Positions 24,199 through 33,295 of a stretch of DNA of 64,000 nt are shown one piece after another. Origin of the DNA: Bacillus sp. BGMRC 2118 (GTDB lineage Bacteria; Bacillota; Bacilli; Bacillales; SA4). The translations under genes were made by a program, and so were the position numbers. The notes beneath the pieces are model-generated. The model was not told where the DNA came from and did not search any database. It saw only the letters and a program-made list of their open reading frames with translations. The stretch covers positions 1 to 64,000 of the forward strand of contig VTTJ01000011.1 in assembly GCA_008364785.1 (NCBI GenBank), in the 5' to 3' direction. Each line of letters begins with the position of its first letter. The first letter of the stretch is position 1.

Positions 24199-25644
24199 TT
24201 ACACGTATTTTTTCATATTCATTAATGCCTTACTAAATCGCTTCACACCTTCTTCAATTTGATTGTCCTCACTGTTTGCAATAGAAAAACGAACAAATCC
24301 TTTTTCAGCTCCGTAAACAGTTCCTGGTACAATAATGACGCCTTGGTGAATGCATGCTTCCATTAATTCATTCTCATGATGCAAATCCATATTGAGTGAG
24401 CACCAATAATTTAGACCACCATGTGGACGTTGATACGTAATAGTATCACCGACATAATGCTGAAGGAATGAATGGAGAAGATGACTTCTGTGACCTAATG
24501 TATCCTTCAATGTTAGGAGATTTTCATCCCAAAATTCGCTTTCGATATATGACGTGGTAAACTGCATCGTCGTGCGTGAAGGACCGAGACCCATTTGATA
24601 TTTCGCATCTTTTATATGTTCAAAGATTGTATGAGATCCAAGGATCCAGCCTAATTCTATATTCGGTCCAAGTGTATCTGTGAAACTACCAATATGAATC
24701 ACCAGTTCGTTCGTTTCATCTAATTCATAAAGTGATGGTGGAACTGGTTCAGTGGTGAAATTTAATGGGCTTGTGCAATCAAACTCAATAATTGGAATCT
24801 TTAATTCTTTACTTACAGCTAGTAATTCTTTTCGTTTTTCAAGACTCATTACCACTCCGGATGGATTTTGGTAGGTAGGTGTTGTCATAAGCATTCGAAT
24901 TCGGTGTCGCTTATATAATTCGCGGACTTCCTCTGGATCGATTCCATCCTCATAAACAGGCAATTTTACAATTTTAATTCCAAAAGATGCAAAAAGTTTG
25001 ACTGTGTATGTGTAAGATGGCCCTTCTACAGCAACTGCATCTCCTGGGTTAAGCAAGCAATGAATGAGTAGAAGCATAGATTGATTGATTCCCGAAGTTA
25101 ATAAAATATTGTTAGGTATTGTAGGAAGGTGCCAATCCTTCCTTAAATGTGAACTTAACCATTCTCTCGTTTTCCAATCTATGAAATCATTCGATTCATT
25201 TTTATACGCATCAGCTATGTTTGAGAAAATTTGCTTTACTTGGTGCTCGGGTAGTTCATAAGGCAATGTTCCGTTGGCAAGATTAATCATTTCTGGATGT
25301 TTACTAACTTCTAAAATTCTTTTTGTTAATGGCTGTGTTGGAGTAAACGTTACATTACGTGAATGATTCCAGTTAATTAAATTCTTCGGAACAATATCCC
25401 ATAGATGCTCACTAACCACGGTACCGCTTCCTTGTTTAGAATAGACAAGACCTGTTTGTCTTAGTTCATTGTAAGCAGTAGTGATAGTGCTTCTATTCAC
25501 ACCTATTCGAAGAGCTAAATCTCTTTCGGTCGGTAAAATCGACCCTGCTGCTAATTCTCCATTTAAAATATGTAATTCTATTTGCTGGGCAATTTGTTTG
25601 TAAAGAGGAACTTTTAGCTCTGTATTCACCACAACGTTCATCAT
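24199..25644 (-). CDS. MocR/PdxR-type regulator (GntR HTH fused to aminotransferase fold)
   Basis: A 481-residue chimeric regulator. The N-terminus (about 10-75) is a GntR winged helix: LALRIGVNRSTITTAYNEL. The rest is a fold-type I aminotransferase domain (about 110-475) that binds PLP as an effector rather than acting as an enzyme in known members. The expected lysine region (GSFTDTLGPNIELGW) carries T-D-T-L in place of the usual S-K motif, so a Schiff-base lysine is not evident there. It is divergent from an oligopeptide-binding gene across a region with palindromes. Either of two adjacent ATGs could start it. Confidence 0.85.
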   Translation of the reverse strand: MMNVVVNTELKVPLYKQIAQQIELHILNGELAAGSILPTERDLALRIGVNRSTITTAYNELRQTGLVYSKQGSGTVVSEHLWDIVPKNLINWNHSRNVTFTPTQPLTKRILEVSKHPEMINLANGTLPYELPEHQVKQIFSNIADAYKNESNDFIDWKTREWLSSHLRKDWHLPTIPNNILLTSGINQSMLLLIHCLLNPGDAVAVEGPSYTYTVKLFASFGIKIVKLPVYEDGIDPEEVRELYKRHRIRMLMTTPTYQNPSGVVMSLEKRKELLAVSKELKIPIIEFDCTSPLNFTTEPVPPSLYELDETNELVIHIGSFTDTLGPNIELGWILGSHTIFEHIKDAKYQMGLGPSRTTMQFTTSYIESEFWDENLLTLKDTLGHRSHLLHSFLQHYVGDTITYQRPHGGLNYWCSLNMDLHHENELMEACIHQGVIIVPGTVYGAEKGFVRFSIANSEDNQIEEGVKRFSKALMNMKKYV

Positions 25645-25739
25645 GAAACCTCCTGTTTAACTAAAGTGGTTGGAGATAAATAAACCAATTTTATATTCAT
25701 TATATATATGATCCCCTAATATATACAATGTGTAAATAG

Positions 25740-25773
25740 ATTGGTTGGTAAAGTATCAACCAATTGGTTGGTT
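25740..25773. promoter_or_regulatory. direct repeats and palindrome between MocR and oppA-like genes
   Basis: ATTGGTTGGT occurs twice (25740-25749 and 25763-25772), 23 bp apart, and the second overlaps a perfect 14-bp palindrome CAACCAATTGGTTG (25757-25770). MocR regulators bind such direct repeats. The rest of the 342-bp region (25790-25986) shows no riboswitch or T-box I can recognise. Confidence 0.5.
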
Positions 25774-25986
25774 ACAATTTCTAAGTAAGGAGATAAGATA
25801 AAATCATCCAGAAGCAACCATTAAGAAAACGTCTTAAGCAGAAATCAAATGACCGGTAACATAGTCTTGTAACCTCCCTAAATTACAATCACATGTTTCC
25901 GGAATAAGAGATTCGTTTAAGAAGTGATCATAATGGAGAGATAAATAATTTGCTCACCTGGAAAGTATAGCTAGGGGGTAGAATCA

Positions 25987-27639
25987 ATGAAAAAGAAAAT
26001 GACAATGCTATTAGCTTTTTCCCTTCTATTAAGTATCTTCCTTACAGCATGTAGCGGAGGAACTAGTGATGAAGGTAAAAAGAATGGTTCAGATGAAGCT
26101 GGTGAAGTAAAACAAGTGATTCGCACAATTGAAACAGCTGAGATTCCAACAATGGATACTGTTCAAGGTACTGATGCAGTAGCATTCCAAGTAATGAACG
26201 AAGTATTTGAAGGATTATATCGTTTAGACACAAAAAACCAACCGACACCTGGAATAGCTGAAAGTCATGAAGTAAGTGAGGATGGTTTAGTGTACACGTT
26301 TAAATTGCGAGATGCTAAATGGTCAAATGGTACATCCGTTACTGCACATGATTTCGTCTATGCTTGGCGATTAGTAGTAGATCCAAACAGTGCATCACAG
26401 TATAACTTCATCATGGGTGATATAAAAAACGCAGCTAAGATTACAGAAGGTGAAATGAAGGTAGAAGACTTAGGTGTTAAAGCGTTAGATGAAAAGACTC
26501 TAGAAGTAACACTTGAAAAGCCGACAGCCTATTTCTTATCACTCACAACGTTTGCAGTATTTTTACCACAAAATGAGCAGTTCCGTACAGAGCAAGGTGA
26601 AAATTACGCACTGGAAAGTGAGAACTTAATCTATAACGGACCTTTTACATTAGAAGATTGGCAGCATGAAGAAGGATGGAAGCTAGTAAAGAATGAATCT
26701 TATTGGGATTCAGAAACGGTTAAGCTAGAAGAAGTAGTGGTAAAGGTCGTAAAAGATCCTGCAACGGCAGTGAGTTTATATGAAACAGCACAAATCGACC
26801 GTACTCAAGGCTTGGCTTCAGATTATGTATCGAAATATCTAGATCATGAAGATTTAGTAACGTATGGAGAGCCAACACTATTCTTCTTTAAGTTCAATCA
26901 AACGCGTGAGGCACTGGCCAATGTAGATATTCGTAAGGCACTCAGTATGGCAATTGATAAGCAAGGCTTTACAGATGTTATTTTAAATAACGGATCAATT
27001 CCAGCTTATTTTGCAGTACCAAAGGATTTTGTTTCACACCCAGAAACAGGAGAAGACTTCCGAGTGAAAAATCCTGAGTATTTAAATGGTGATGTAAAAG
27101 TCGCTCAAGAGCATTGGGAAAAAGGATTACAGGCATTAGGTGAAGATACAATTGAACTGGAGTTATTAGGTGGAGACACTGAAACAGCAATGAAAACGCA
27201 AGAGTATTTTAAAAATCAACTGGAGACAAATTTACCCGGTTTAACAATCAAGCTACTAAACGTTCCCTTCAAGCAACGTTTAGAGATAGACGAAGCCATG
27301 AATTATGATATCCAGCTATCTGGATGGGGACCTGACTATCAAGATGCCATGACATTTATGGACCTTTGGGTCACAGACGGTGGACACAACAAAATGGGTT
27401 ACTCTAACGTTGAATTTGATAAGTTGATCAACGATGCAAAAACAACGTTAGCTGGCAATCAAGTTGCTCGCTTTGAAGCCATTCAAGAAGCTGAAAGAAT
27501 CCTGTTAGAAGAAGACGCAGCAATAGCACCACTATACCAACGTGGTACATCACTACTACAAAGACAATATGTAAAAAATGTACCCATTCACTCCTTCGGT
27601 CCAGAAGTATCATACAAATGGGCATACGTTGAAAAGTAA
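25987..27639 (+). CDS. oligopeptide-binding lipoprotein (OppA/DppE family)
   Basis: A 550-residue extracellular solute-binding protein, family 5. A lipoprotein signal ends in LTAC (Cys about 22), then the SBP_bac_5 domain with GLVYTFKLRDAKWSNGTSVT near residue 100 and DVRKAL-like VDIRKALSMAID near 315. It should hand peptides to an Opp-type permease, but no permease genes are adjacent, so it is an orphan using a shared transporter. An AGGGGG ribosome site precedes ATG. Control by the divergent MocR regulator is plausible. Confidence 0.92.
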   Translation: MKKKMTMLLAFSLLLSIFLTACSGGTSDEGKKNGSDEAGEVKQVIRTIETAEIPTMDTVQGTDAVAFQVMNEVFEGLYRLDTKNQPTPGIAESHEVSEDGLVYTFKLRDAKWSNGTSVTAHDFVYAWRLVVDPNSASQYNFIMGDIKNAAKITEGEMKVEDLGVKALDEKTLEVTLEKPTAYFLSLTTFAVFLPQNEQFRTEQGENYALESENLIYNGPFTLEDWQHEEGWKLVKNESYWDSETVKLEEVVVKVVKDPATAVSLYETAQIDRTQGLASDYVSKYLDHEDLVTYGEPTLFFFKFNQTREALANVDIRKALSMAIDKQGFTDVILNNGSIPAYFAVPKDFVSHPETGEDFRVKNPEYLNGDVKVAQEHWEKGLQALGEDTIELELLGGDTETAMKTQEYFKNQLETNLPGLTIKLLNVPFKQRLEIDEAMNYDIQLSGWGPDYQDAMTFMDLWVTDGGHNKMGYSNVEFDKLINDAKTTLAGNQVARFEAIQEAERILLEEDAAIAPLYQRGTSLLQRQYVKNVPIHSFGPEVSYKWAYVEK

Positions 27640-27649
27640 TATGATACTT

Positions 27650-27681
27650 GAGTGGTATGACAAAATTCATACCACTCTTTG
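27650..27681 (+). terminator. terminator of the peptide-binding gene
   Basis: GAGTGGTATGA / TCATACCACTC perfect 11-bp stem, 6-nt loop, followed by TTTG. Confidence 0.7.
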
Positions 27682-27690
27682 CTTCAACAC

Positions 27691-27727
27691 TTTAAAGGAA
27701 TGGGGGCCAGGCCCCCATTCCTTTAAA
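27691..27727. repeat. REP-like perfect palindrome
   Basis: Two 18-bp arms around a single A (TTTAAAGGAATGGGGGCC and its complement). Close relatives lie at 43514-43556 and 59251-59297. Confidence 0.85.
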
Positions 27728-27754
27728 ATAGTAAATTGTTAAAGGGGTATGGGC

Positions 27755-28606
27755 ATGAAGGTTAATGTTGTAGGAATACCGACGAATATGGGTGCTTTGT
27801 TTTCGGGAACTGAGTTGTGTCCAATGGCTCTGAGGGAGGCTGGACTTACAGGCAAGTTGGCGGAAGAAGCAGAGGTGACAGATTGTGGTGATATTACCAT
27901 TCCTAATTTTCTGCCAAGACATACTACCCCACCTGTTCGTCATTACCCAGGACCGAGGCTAGTGTGGGAGGAACTCACGAGAACCAAGCTTTTCGAAGTG
28001 AATGAATTCTCGCTTATTCTCGGGGGAGATTGTAGTATCATAGTCGGAACAGCAACAAATTTAACAGAGAAGTTTGGCATCGATGTTCATGTTATTGTCA
28101 TCGATGCCCATGTAGATGATGTGGCTCCTCTGCCGGAGCAATGTGTAGGAGCAGCTGCGATGGGATTGTGGTTTCTAACAAACCCCAATATATTTTGGTC
28201 AAAACAGCTTAGTGCCAATCACTTCACAGTAATAGGCTGTCAAAGTGGCTATACTCAAACAGCAATTGATTCAATTCCTCTTCAATTGTTAAGGGAGTTC
28301 GGAATCCATGCTGTCGTTCAGAGAGTGTTAGAAAAGTGTGGAAAAGATACTAAAATTCTGCTCCATCTTGATGTTGACGTCATGAATGAAAAAAATATGC
28401 CAGCTGCATATTCACCAAGTAAAGAAGGACTAACAAACCAAGAATGTTCTATGTTACTAAAAGAACTGCTGAAGGATCAAAGAGTAGTCGGATTGGAAGT
28501 AACTGAGTTTTCTGGCATAAAAGATGATAAAGGGATAGAGGCAAAAAAACTCGTTGATTTTATAGTTAATATACTTGCAACAAAAAGAGAACTTCCTGTC
28601 GGATAG
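27755..28606 (+). CDS. arginase-family enzyme with Cys in the first metal motif
   Basis: A 283-residue ureohydrolase-fold protein (arginase, agmatinase, formiminoglutamase family). Metal-binding motifs are visible: GGDCS (His of the usual GGDHS replaced by Cys), DAHVD, and HLDVDV. The substitution and the unusual C-terminal half (MPAAYSPSKEGLTNQE, LEVTEF) leave the substrate open. ATG 27755 lies 7 nt after GGGG; an ATG at 27749 is too close to that site. It is a single gene after a REP palindrome, with no arginine or polyamine genes beside it. Confidence 0.82.
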   Translation: MKVNVVGIPTNMGALFSGTELCPMALREAGLTGKLAEEAEVTDCGDITIPNFLPRHTTPPVRHYPGPRLVWEELTRTKLFEVNEFSLILGGDCSIIVGTATNLTEKFGIDVHVIVIDAHVDDVAPLPEQCVGAAAMGLWFLTNPNIFWSKQLSANHFTVIGCQSGYTQTAIDSIPLQLLREFGIHAVVQRVLEKCGKDTKILLHLDVDVMNEKNMPAAYSPSKEGLTNQECSMLLKELLKDQRVVGLEVTEFSGIKDDKGIEAKKLVDFIVNILATKRELPVG

Positions 28607-28616
28607 TTCTCTTTTG
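28586..28616 (+). terminator. terminator overlapping the arginase-family stop codon
   Basis: AGAGAACT / AGTTCTCT stem spanning the stop, followed by TTTT. Confidence 0.7.
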
Positions 28617-28815
28617 TGTCGTGTTAAAATTTCGTTTATACACACTCAATCCATACGAGACAATAAAATTTAGAAAAGGCTAGCAAATAAGACAATCTTT
28701 GATACAATAACAGGTAGTGTAAGACAAGTACACACAAAAGAAGCATAAGTAAAAACATACGAGCATATCAAATAAAATAGCTAGTACAACTTTTGAGTAT
28801 TATTGGAGGAATAGC

Positions 28816-29424
28816 ATGCAAACATGGATTACAGATATTATGGATCAGTTTGGATACATTGGGATTCTACTATTAATTGCGTTAGAAAACATCTTCCCGC
28901 CAATTCCATCTGAAGTGGTGTTAACGGCTGGTGGATTTATGACAACAAAGACTAGTTTAACGATTCCAGGTGTCATTATTGCAGCAACCCTCGGTTCAGT
29001 CTTGGGAGCAGTAATTCTTTACGGAATCGGTCGATTACTAGACGTGAAGCGATTAGAGAAAATTGTAGGCCGCTGGGGACATATTTTACGTGTATCAAAG
29101 GATGACATTTATAAAGCAGATGCCTGGTTTGATAAATACGGATACTGGACAGTTTTATTTTGCCGTATGATCCCATTAATTCGAAGCCTGATTTCCATTC
29201 CAGCAGGGATGTCGAATATGAACTTTGGATTGTTCCTTGTGTTCACAACAATTGGTACATTAATTTGGAACATCGTCCTTGTATGTGTAGGAGCAGCAGT
29301 AGGGGAGTCATGGGAAGATATTTTATACTACATGGATATCTACTCTAACATCGCATATGCACTTATTGCAATTGGTGGTATTACATTTATCGTGTGGTTT
29401 TTCCGTAGAAAAAAAGTTAAATAA
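28816..29424 (+). CDS. DedA-family membrane protein
   Basis: A 202-residue DedA (SNARE-associated/VTT) protein with four or five helices and re-entrant loops. Conserved family features are the acidic/Pro motif ALENIFPPIPSEVVL (about 22-36), GSVLGAVILYGIGR, and the key arginine region FCRMIPLIRSLISIPAG (about 115-131). DedA proteins act in membrane lipid transport, including undecaprenyl phosphate recycling, and resistance to membrane stress. GGAGG precedes the ATG. It resembles B. subtilis YngC, but I cannot tell which paralogue it is. Confidence 0.92.
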   Translation: MQTWITDIMDQFGYIGILLLIALENIFPPIPSEVVLTAGGFMTTKTSLTIPGVIIAATLGSVLGAVILYGIGRLLDVKRLEKIVGRWGHILRVSKDDIYKADAWFDKYGYWTVLFCRMIPLIRSLISIPAGMSNMNFGLFLVFTTIGTLIWNIVLVCVGAAVGESWEDILYYMDIYSNIAYALIAIGGITFIVWFFRRKKVK

Positions 29425-29467
29425 TGCTCAAGACCCAATCCATGATTTGGTCTCAGATTGTAGAAAA

Positions 29468-29505
29468 AAGGCAACTCGAAAGGGATTCTCGAGTTGCCTT
29501 TTTTG
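29468..29505 (+). terminator. terminator of the DedA gene
   Basis: AAGGCAACTCGA / TCGAGTTGCCTT stem followed by T run. Confidence 0.9.
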
Positions 29506-29553
29506 ATATTTATGTATTATTTAATTGTTTTCAGACCTCTCCGAAGACTGTTT

Positions 29554-29736
29554 CTATGTCATTGGGCTAATGCTTGGGTGAACAACTTCAGAGTACATAT
29601 CTTTAACAAGAGGATAAATGAAAGAAAAATCAATTGCTACTTCAAGTTTGCGTACAAGATGATTGGCAGGAACAAGTTCATCTAAAGCAATCATTTCGAT
29701 CTGATTTCTTTGTATAGAATTATGTTTCGTTAGCAT
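29554..29736 (-). pseudogene. IS1182-family transposase remnant (N-terminus only)
   Basis: The 60-residue frame begins MLTKHNSIQRNQIEMIAL and continues DELVPANHLVRKLEVAIDFS, the typical start of IS1182-group transposases. It ends early at about residue 60, whereas full enzymes are 450-500 residues; the DDE catalytic core is missing. Nothing downstream restores it. It lies in a 1.1-kb gene-free island filled with repeats, so it is a decayed insertion. Confidence 0.8.
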
Positions 29737-29812
29737 AATGTCACATCAAATATTATTCTTCTTTTATTTTAAGATAAGAGGATATTATAGAACAGAATGA
29801 ATTTAAAAAACC

Positions 29813-29968
29813 GATTGAAGTGGAATGGCACTCGACTCCTGCGGGAGCAGTGGGACATATGACAAAGTGTACTTCCTTTGTCTCAGGTGAGACCCCGCAG
29901 CCGGAACGGTGAGGAGGCTCACCGCCCACCCCGCGGTATCCGGCGAGTGCCATGGAGCGGAAATCACC
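29813..29968. repeat. GC-rich dispersed Bacillus-type repeat
   Basis: This about 155-bp block is far more GC-rich than its surroundings. It contains ACTCCTGCGGGAGCAG, GTGAGACCCCGCAG and GAGGAGGCTCACCGCCC, a module recurring between genes in many Bacillus genomes. Outer ends GGCACTCG / CGAGTGCC are inverted. A piece around 29860-29885 (ATGACAAAGTG to CTTTGTC) looks inserted relative to the common form. No coding function. Confidence 0.7.
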
Positions 29969-30013
29969 TTGTCATACAGAAAACTTCATATAAATAGAAT
30001 AAATAGAAAAAAA

Positions 30014-30078
30014 GACTGCAGACAACTCGAAATAATTGAGTTTGTCTACAGTCTGTGACCAAATCCATGATTTGGTCT
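30014..30078 (+). repeat. hairpin pair with repeat of the motif near the DedA terminator
   Basis: A long imperfect hairpin (GACTGCAGACAACTCG to GTCTACAGTC, 30014-30054) is followed by AAATCCATGATTTGGTCT, which also occurs at 29437-29454 before the DedA terminator. The unit may be the far end of the decayed insertion element. The link is inference. Confidence 0.4.
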
Positions 30079-30086
30079 TTTTTATT

Positions 30087-30266
30087 GGCTCTTTTCTAAA
30101 ACTTTGTTGCTTTTCGTACACTTATTCTGTGTGAACAACCAGTTATATAAGCAAAAAGAGATCGAATTAGAAAAGAGCAAATAAGTATAGAAGTACCTAG
30201 CTACTAAGGTGAAAATCCGGCTTCCTGCGATTTTACGAGAAAGCAACAATCTATATGAAAACAGCC
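30087..30266 (+). mobile_element. MITE-like element, family 1, copy B (most complete)
   Basis: A 180-bp element from GGCTCTTTTCTAAAACTTTG to ATATGAAAACAGCC. The outer 24 bp on each side are inverted and share GGCT-TTTTC-TTGTTGC. Flanks TTTTTATT and TATTTATT match at 7 of 8, a probable target duplication. No coding capacity. Confidence 0.78.
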
Positions 30267-30455
30267 TATTTATTTGCCAATGGGGATGACCTAGTTGAAA
30301 AAAGATCGTATCTGTATTCTTATTTAGTTTTAAAGAATGGTTTAAAGCGTGAATGAATAATAGTATTTGCTGTTTGTTAAAACAGTTTTAAAAAATGAAA
30401 GTTTAAGAGAATCTTACAAAATATTGATATTTTTGTAATTTTTAAGGATTTACAA

Positions 30456-30484
30456 TTGATTTATCACATGTCAATGTGTAGAAT
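30456..30484 (+). promoter_or_regulatory. promoter of yclNOP
   Basis: TTGATT (30456-30461), 17-bp spacer, TAGAAT (30479-30484), with the Fur box just downstream. Confidence 0.6.
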
Positions 30485-30499
30485 GAAAATGAATAATAA

Positions 30500-30514
30500 T
30501 GATAATCATTATCA
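30500..30514. promoter_or_regulatory. Fur box of yclNOP
   Basis: TGATAATCATTATCA is a perfect 7-1-7 Fur box, placed over the expected transcription start, so iron-loaded Fur should shut the operon off. A partly matching array continues on both sides. Confidence 0.92.
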
Positions 30515-30561
30515 TTGTTATTATCAATGAAATAGAAAATAATATGATATGAGGATTAGCT

Positions 30562-31515
30562 ATGAAACTATGGATGTTATCAATTGCGGCTATCATCCTG
30601 TCATTTGTATCCCTTTTCATTGGAGCAATTGACATTGGAATTAGTGACTTGCTGGACCCAAAGTCAGATAAGGCGCACATATTCGTAATCAGTCGATTAC
30701 CACGACTGCTGGCCATTATTTTGGCAGGAGCAGGTATGAGTATTGCAGGTTTAATCATGCAATCATTAAGTCGAAATAAATTCGCATCACCTTCGACGAC
30801 AGGTACGTTAGATGCAGCGAAACTAGGAATCTTAATTTCTATGCTTCTGTTTCCTAATGTATCTTATTTACAACAAGTGATTTTTTGTTTTGTATTTGCA
30901 TTACTAGGGACGATGGTCTTTATGCAAATACTTGATCGTATTAAATTCAAAGATGTCATTTTCGTACCGCTGATTGGGATTATGTACGGAAATATATTGT
31001 CTGCGATTACGACATTCTTTGCCTATGAGGCAGATCTATTGCAAAATATTTCTTCCTGGTTAATGGGAAGCTTTACCTTAATTATGAGTGGTCGCTATGA
31101 ACTGTTGTACGTAAGTATTCCGGTTATTATTCTAGCTTATTTATACGCCAATAAATTCACCGTTGCAGGAATGGGAGAAGACTTCACAAGAAACCTAGGA
31201 TTAAGCTATAAACTTGTTCTAAATATGGGTCTAATACTCGTTGCCATTATATCAGCAACTGTTGTACTAACAGTGGGTGTTATTCCGTTCTTAGGTTTAA
31301 TTGTACCGAATATTGTCTCACTGTACTTAGGAGATAATTTGCGTAAAATTATCCCACATACTGCATTGTTGGGTGTGGTGTTCCTATTACTATGTGACAT
31401 TATTGGACGTATTATCGTTCATCCATATGAAATTCCAGTTAATATCACCGTTGCAGTTATCGGTAGTGCGATCTTCTTAATTTTGTTATTTAGGGGGAGA
31501 GCATATGCGAAGTAA
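30562..31515 (+). CDS. yclN: catecholate siderophore permease YclN
   Basis: FecCD/BtuC-type permease (317 residues, about nine helices) of an iron-siderophore importer. SRLPRLLAIILAGAGMSIAG and LIMQSLSRNKFASP closely follow B. subtilis YclN, a subunit of the petrobactin importer YclNOPQ. It begins the Fur-controlled operon and overlaps yclO by 11 bp. Ligand by analogy: petrobactin or its dihydroxybenzoate precursor. Confidence 0.92.
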   Translation: MKLWMLSIAAIILSFVSLFIGAIDIGISDLLDPKSDKAHIFVISRLPRLLAIILAGAGMSIAGLIMQSLSRNKFASPSTTGTLDAAKLGILISMLLFPNVSYLQQVIFCFVFALLGTMVFMQILDRIKFKDVIFVPLIGIMYGNILSAITTFFAYEADLLQNISSWLMGSFTLIMSGRYELLYVSIPVIILAYLYANKFTVAGMGEDFTRNLGLSYKLVLNMGLILVAIISATVVLTVGVIPFLGLIVPNIVSLYLGDNLRKIIPHTALLGVVFLLLCDIIGRIIVHPYEIPVNITVAVIGSAIFLILLFRGRAYAK

Positions 31516-32461
31516 CAGAGCGAAATTAATTCTATTAGTTGTATTAGCAATCATTAGCATGGCATTTTATGCATTCTATGACATAAAAGGTGGATTTGAC
31601 TACGCCTTTCCAAAAAGAATGGTTCGGATTGGGGCAATGGTTGTAACGGGAGTTGCAATTGCCTATGCGACAGTCGTGTTCCAGACAATTACACATAACC
31701 GGATTTTGACTCCGTCCGTGATGGGGATTGACTCCATGTATGAAGTCGTTCAAACGCTTATCTTCTTCTTCGCCGGCTCAGTTTCAGTTTGGGTCGTGAA
31801 TAAATATGTGAATTTTAGTTTGGCACTAGTCGTAATGGTACTGTTTGCCTTGTTATTATATCGTTTCTTATTCAGAGCAGATAAGTATCCAATATATTTC
31901 TTACTGATTATTGGATTAATTATCGGTACACTCTTAGGCAGTTTTGTAACGTTTCTTCAAGTCATTATTAGTCCGACAGAGTATTTAAGTTTGCAAACGC
32001 TATTATTTGCGAATTTTATCAACGTCAAAAGCGAATTGCTGTATATCGCCATGTTTATTTTATTGCTGTCCTTTATTTATGGATACTTCATTCTCGATCA
32101 ATTAGATGTCATGTCGCTCGGCCGGGAAAATGCGATGAATCTTGGCGTGGATTATGACGGAATGGTGTTAAAAGTGTTAATTTTATCGTCAGTCTTAATT
32201 GCTACATCTACTGCAATGGTTGGGCCTATCACATTCCTAGGATTAATCGTTGCCAATCTTGCTTATCAATTTTTAACGTCTTATAAGCACTCAGTCTTAA
32301 TTTTGGGAGCGAGCTTAATTAGTGTCATTGCCTTGGTCGGCGGTCAATTCTTAGTCGAGCATATCTTTGAACTACGAACCACATTAAGTGTCATCATTAA
32401 CTTTGTAGGTGGCTTATATTTTATTTACTTATTATTAAAAGAAAGTAGGGCATCAGGATGA
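31505..32461 (+). CDS. yclO: catecholate siderophore permease YclO
   Basis: Second FecCD-type permease (318 residues) that pairs with YclN. Family features include VFQTITHNRILTPSVMGIDS after the second helix and GRENAMNLGVDYD, the loop contacting the ATPase. AGGGGGAG lies inside the end of yclN ahead of its ATG, and its stop overlaps the yclP start (ATGA). Two different permeases in one importer is typical for YclNO. Confidence 0.92.
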   Translation: MRSNRAKLILLVVLAIISMAFYAFYDIKGGFDYAFPKRMVRIGAMVVTGVAIAYATVVFQTITHNRILTPSVMGIDSMYEVVQTLIFFFAGSVSVWVVNKYVNFSLALVVMVLFALLLYRFLFRADKYPIYFLLIIGLIIGTLLGSFVTFLQVIISPTEYLSLQTLLFANFINVKSELLYIAMFILLLSFIYGYFILDQLDVMSLGRENAMNLGVDYDGMVLKVLILSSVLIATSTAMVGPITFLGLIVANLAYQFLTSYKHSVLILGASLISVIALVGGQFLVEHIFELRTTLSVIINFVGGLYFIYLLLKESRASG

Positions 32462-33237
32462 TTGAAATCAAAGGATTAACAAAAAGCTTTTTTAAAAAGC
32501 CTGTTGTAGAAGATGTATCGATCACAATTGAGCCAAGGACAATTACCTCATTTATCGGGCCAAACGGTGCCGGAAAATCTACACTTCTTTCAATGGTGAG
32601 TCGTTTACTAGAGGCTGATACAGGAGAAGTATTGCTAGATCAAAATGATGTGAAAAAGTGGAAATCAAATGAGTTTGCGAAACGAGTGTCTATCTTAAAG
32701 CAATCAAACCATATTAATGTTCGTCTGCGTGTGCGTGAGCTAGTTGCATTTGGACGCTATCCATATTCGAAGGGTCGTTTAAACCAAGAAGATAAAGCGT
32801 TTGTGGACCAAGCGATTGATTATATGAATCTAAGAGATTTACAAGATCGTTTTCTGGATGAATTATCAGGTGGTCAAAAGCAACGTGCATTTATTGCGAT
32901 GGTCATTGCACAAAATACTGATTACATTTTGCTAGATGAACCGTTAAATAACCTGGATATGAAGCACTCTGTACAGATTATGAAAATTTTAAGAATGCTA
33001 GTAGATGATCTTGGCAAAACGGTCGTTATTGTTTTGCATGATATTAACTTTGCATCCTTCTATTCAGATCGGATTGTCGCACTGAAGGAAGGAAAACTTG
33101 TAAAAAATGGTCCGACGCATGAGGTTATCAGGCCGGATTCACTTAGGGAAATATATGAGATGGATATTCCTGTTCAAGAGCAGGATGGATGTCGTGTATG
33201 TGTCTACTTTAACTCCTATACTTCTGAAGCAAATTAA
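32458..33237 (+). CDS. yclP: siderophore ABC ATPase YclP
   Basis: ATPase of the importer (259 residues). Walker A GPNGAGKST (about 36-44), signature LSGGQKQR, Walker B YILLDEPLNNLD and H-loop VLHDINFA are intact. It is of the FepC type. The last gene before a terminator; the binding protein follows under its own Fur-controlled promoter. Confidence 0.93.
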   Translation: MIEIKGLTKSFFKKPVVEDVSITIEPRTITSFIGPNGAGKSTLLSMVSRLLEADTGEVLLDQNDVKKWKSNEFAKRVSILKQSNHINVRLRVRELVAFGRYPYSKGRLNQEDKAFVDQAIDYMNLRDLQDRFLDELSGGQKQRAFIAMVIAQNTDYILLDEPLNNLDMKHSVQIMKILRMLVDDLGKTVVIVLHDINFASFYSDRIVALKEGKLVKNGPTHEVIRPDSLREIYEMDIPVQEQDGCRVCVYFNSYTSEAN

Positions 33238-33251
33238 GTGAAATTCTTTTG

Positions 33252-33289
33252 TTCCAAGCAGGAATTATATCCTGGTTGGAATAATTTTT
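33252..33289 (+). terminator. terminator after yclP
   Basis: TTCCAAGCAGGA / TCCTGGTTGGAA stem with a short loop and TTTTT tail. Incomplete termination could allow read-through to yclQ. Confidence 0.7.
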
Positions 33290-33295
33290 AAAATA

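Noticed and set aside
25790..25986. Riboswitch or T-box leader before the oligopeptide-binding gene
   Set aside because: No T-box core, no known aptamer motif and no terminator/antiterminator pair could be recognised.
29753..29953. 66-codon frame on the minus strand through the GC-rich repeat
   Set aside because: It is a by-product of the repeat, which is known to be non-coding and recurs between genes in Bacillus.
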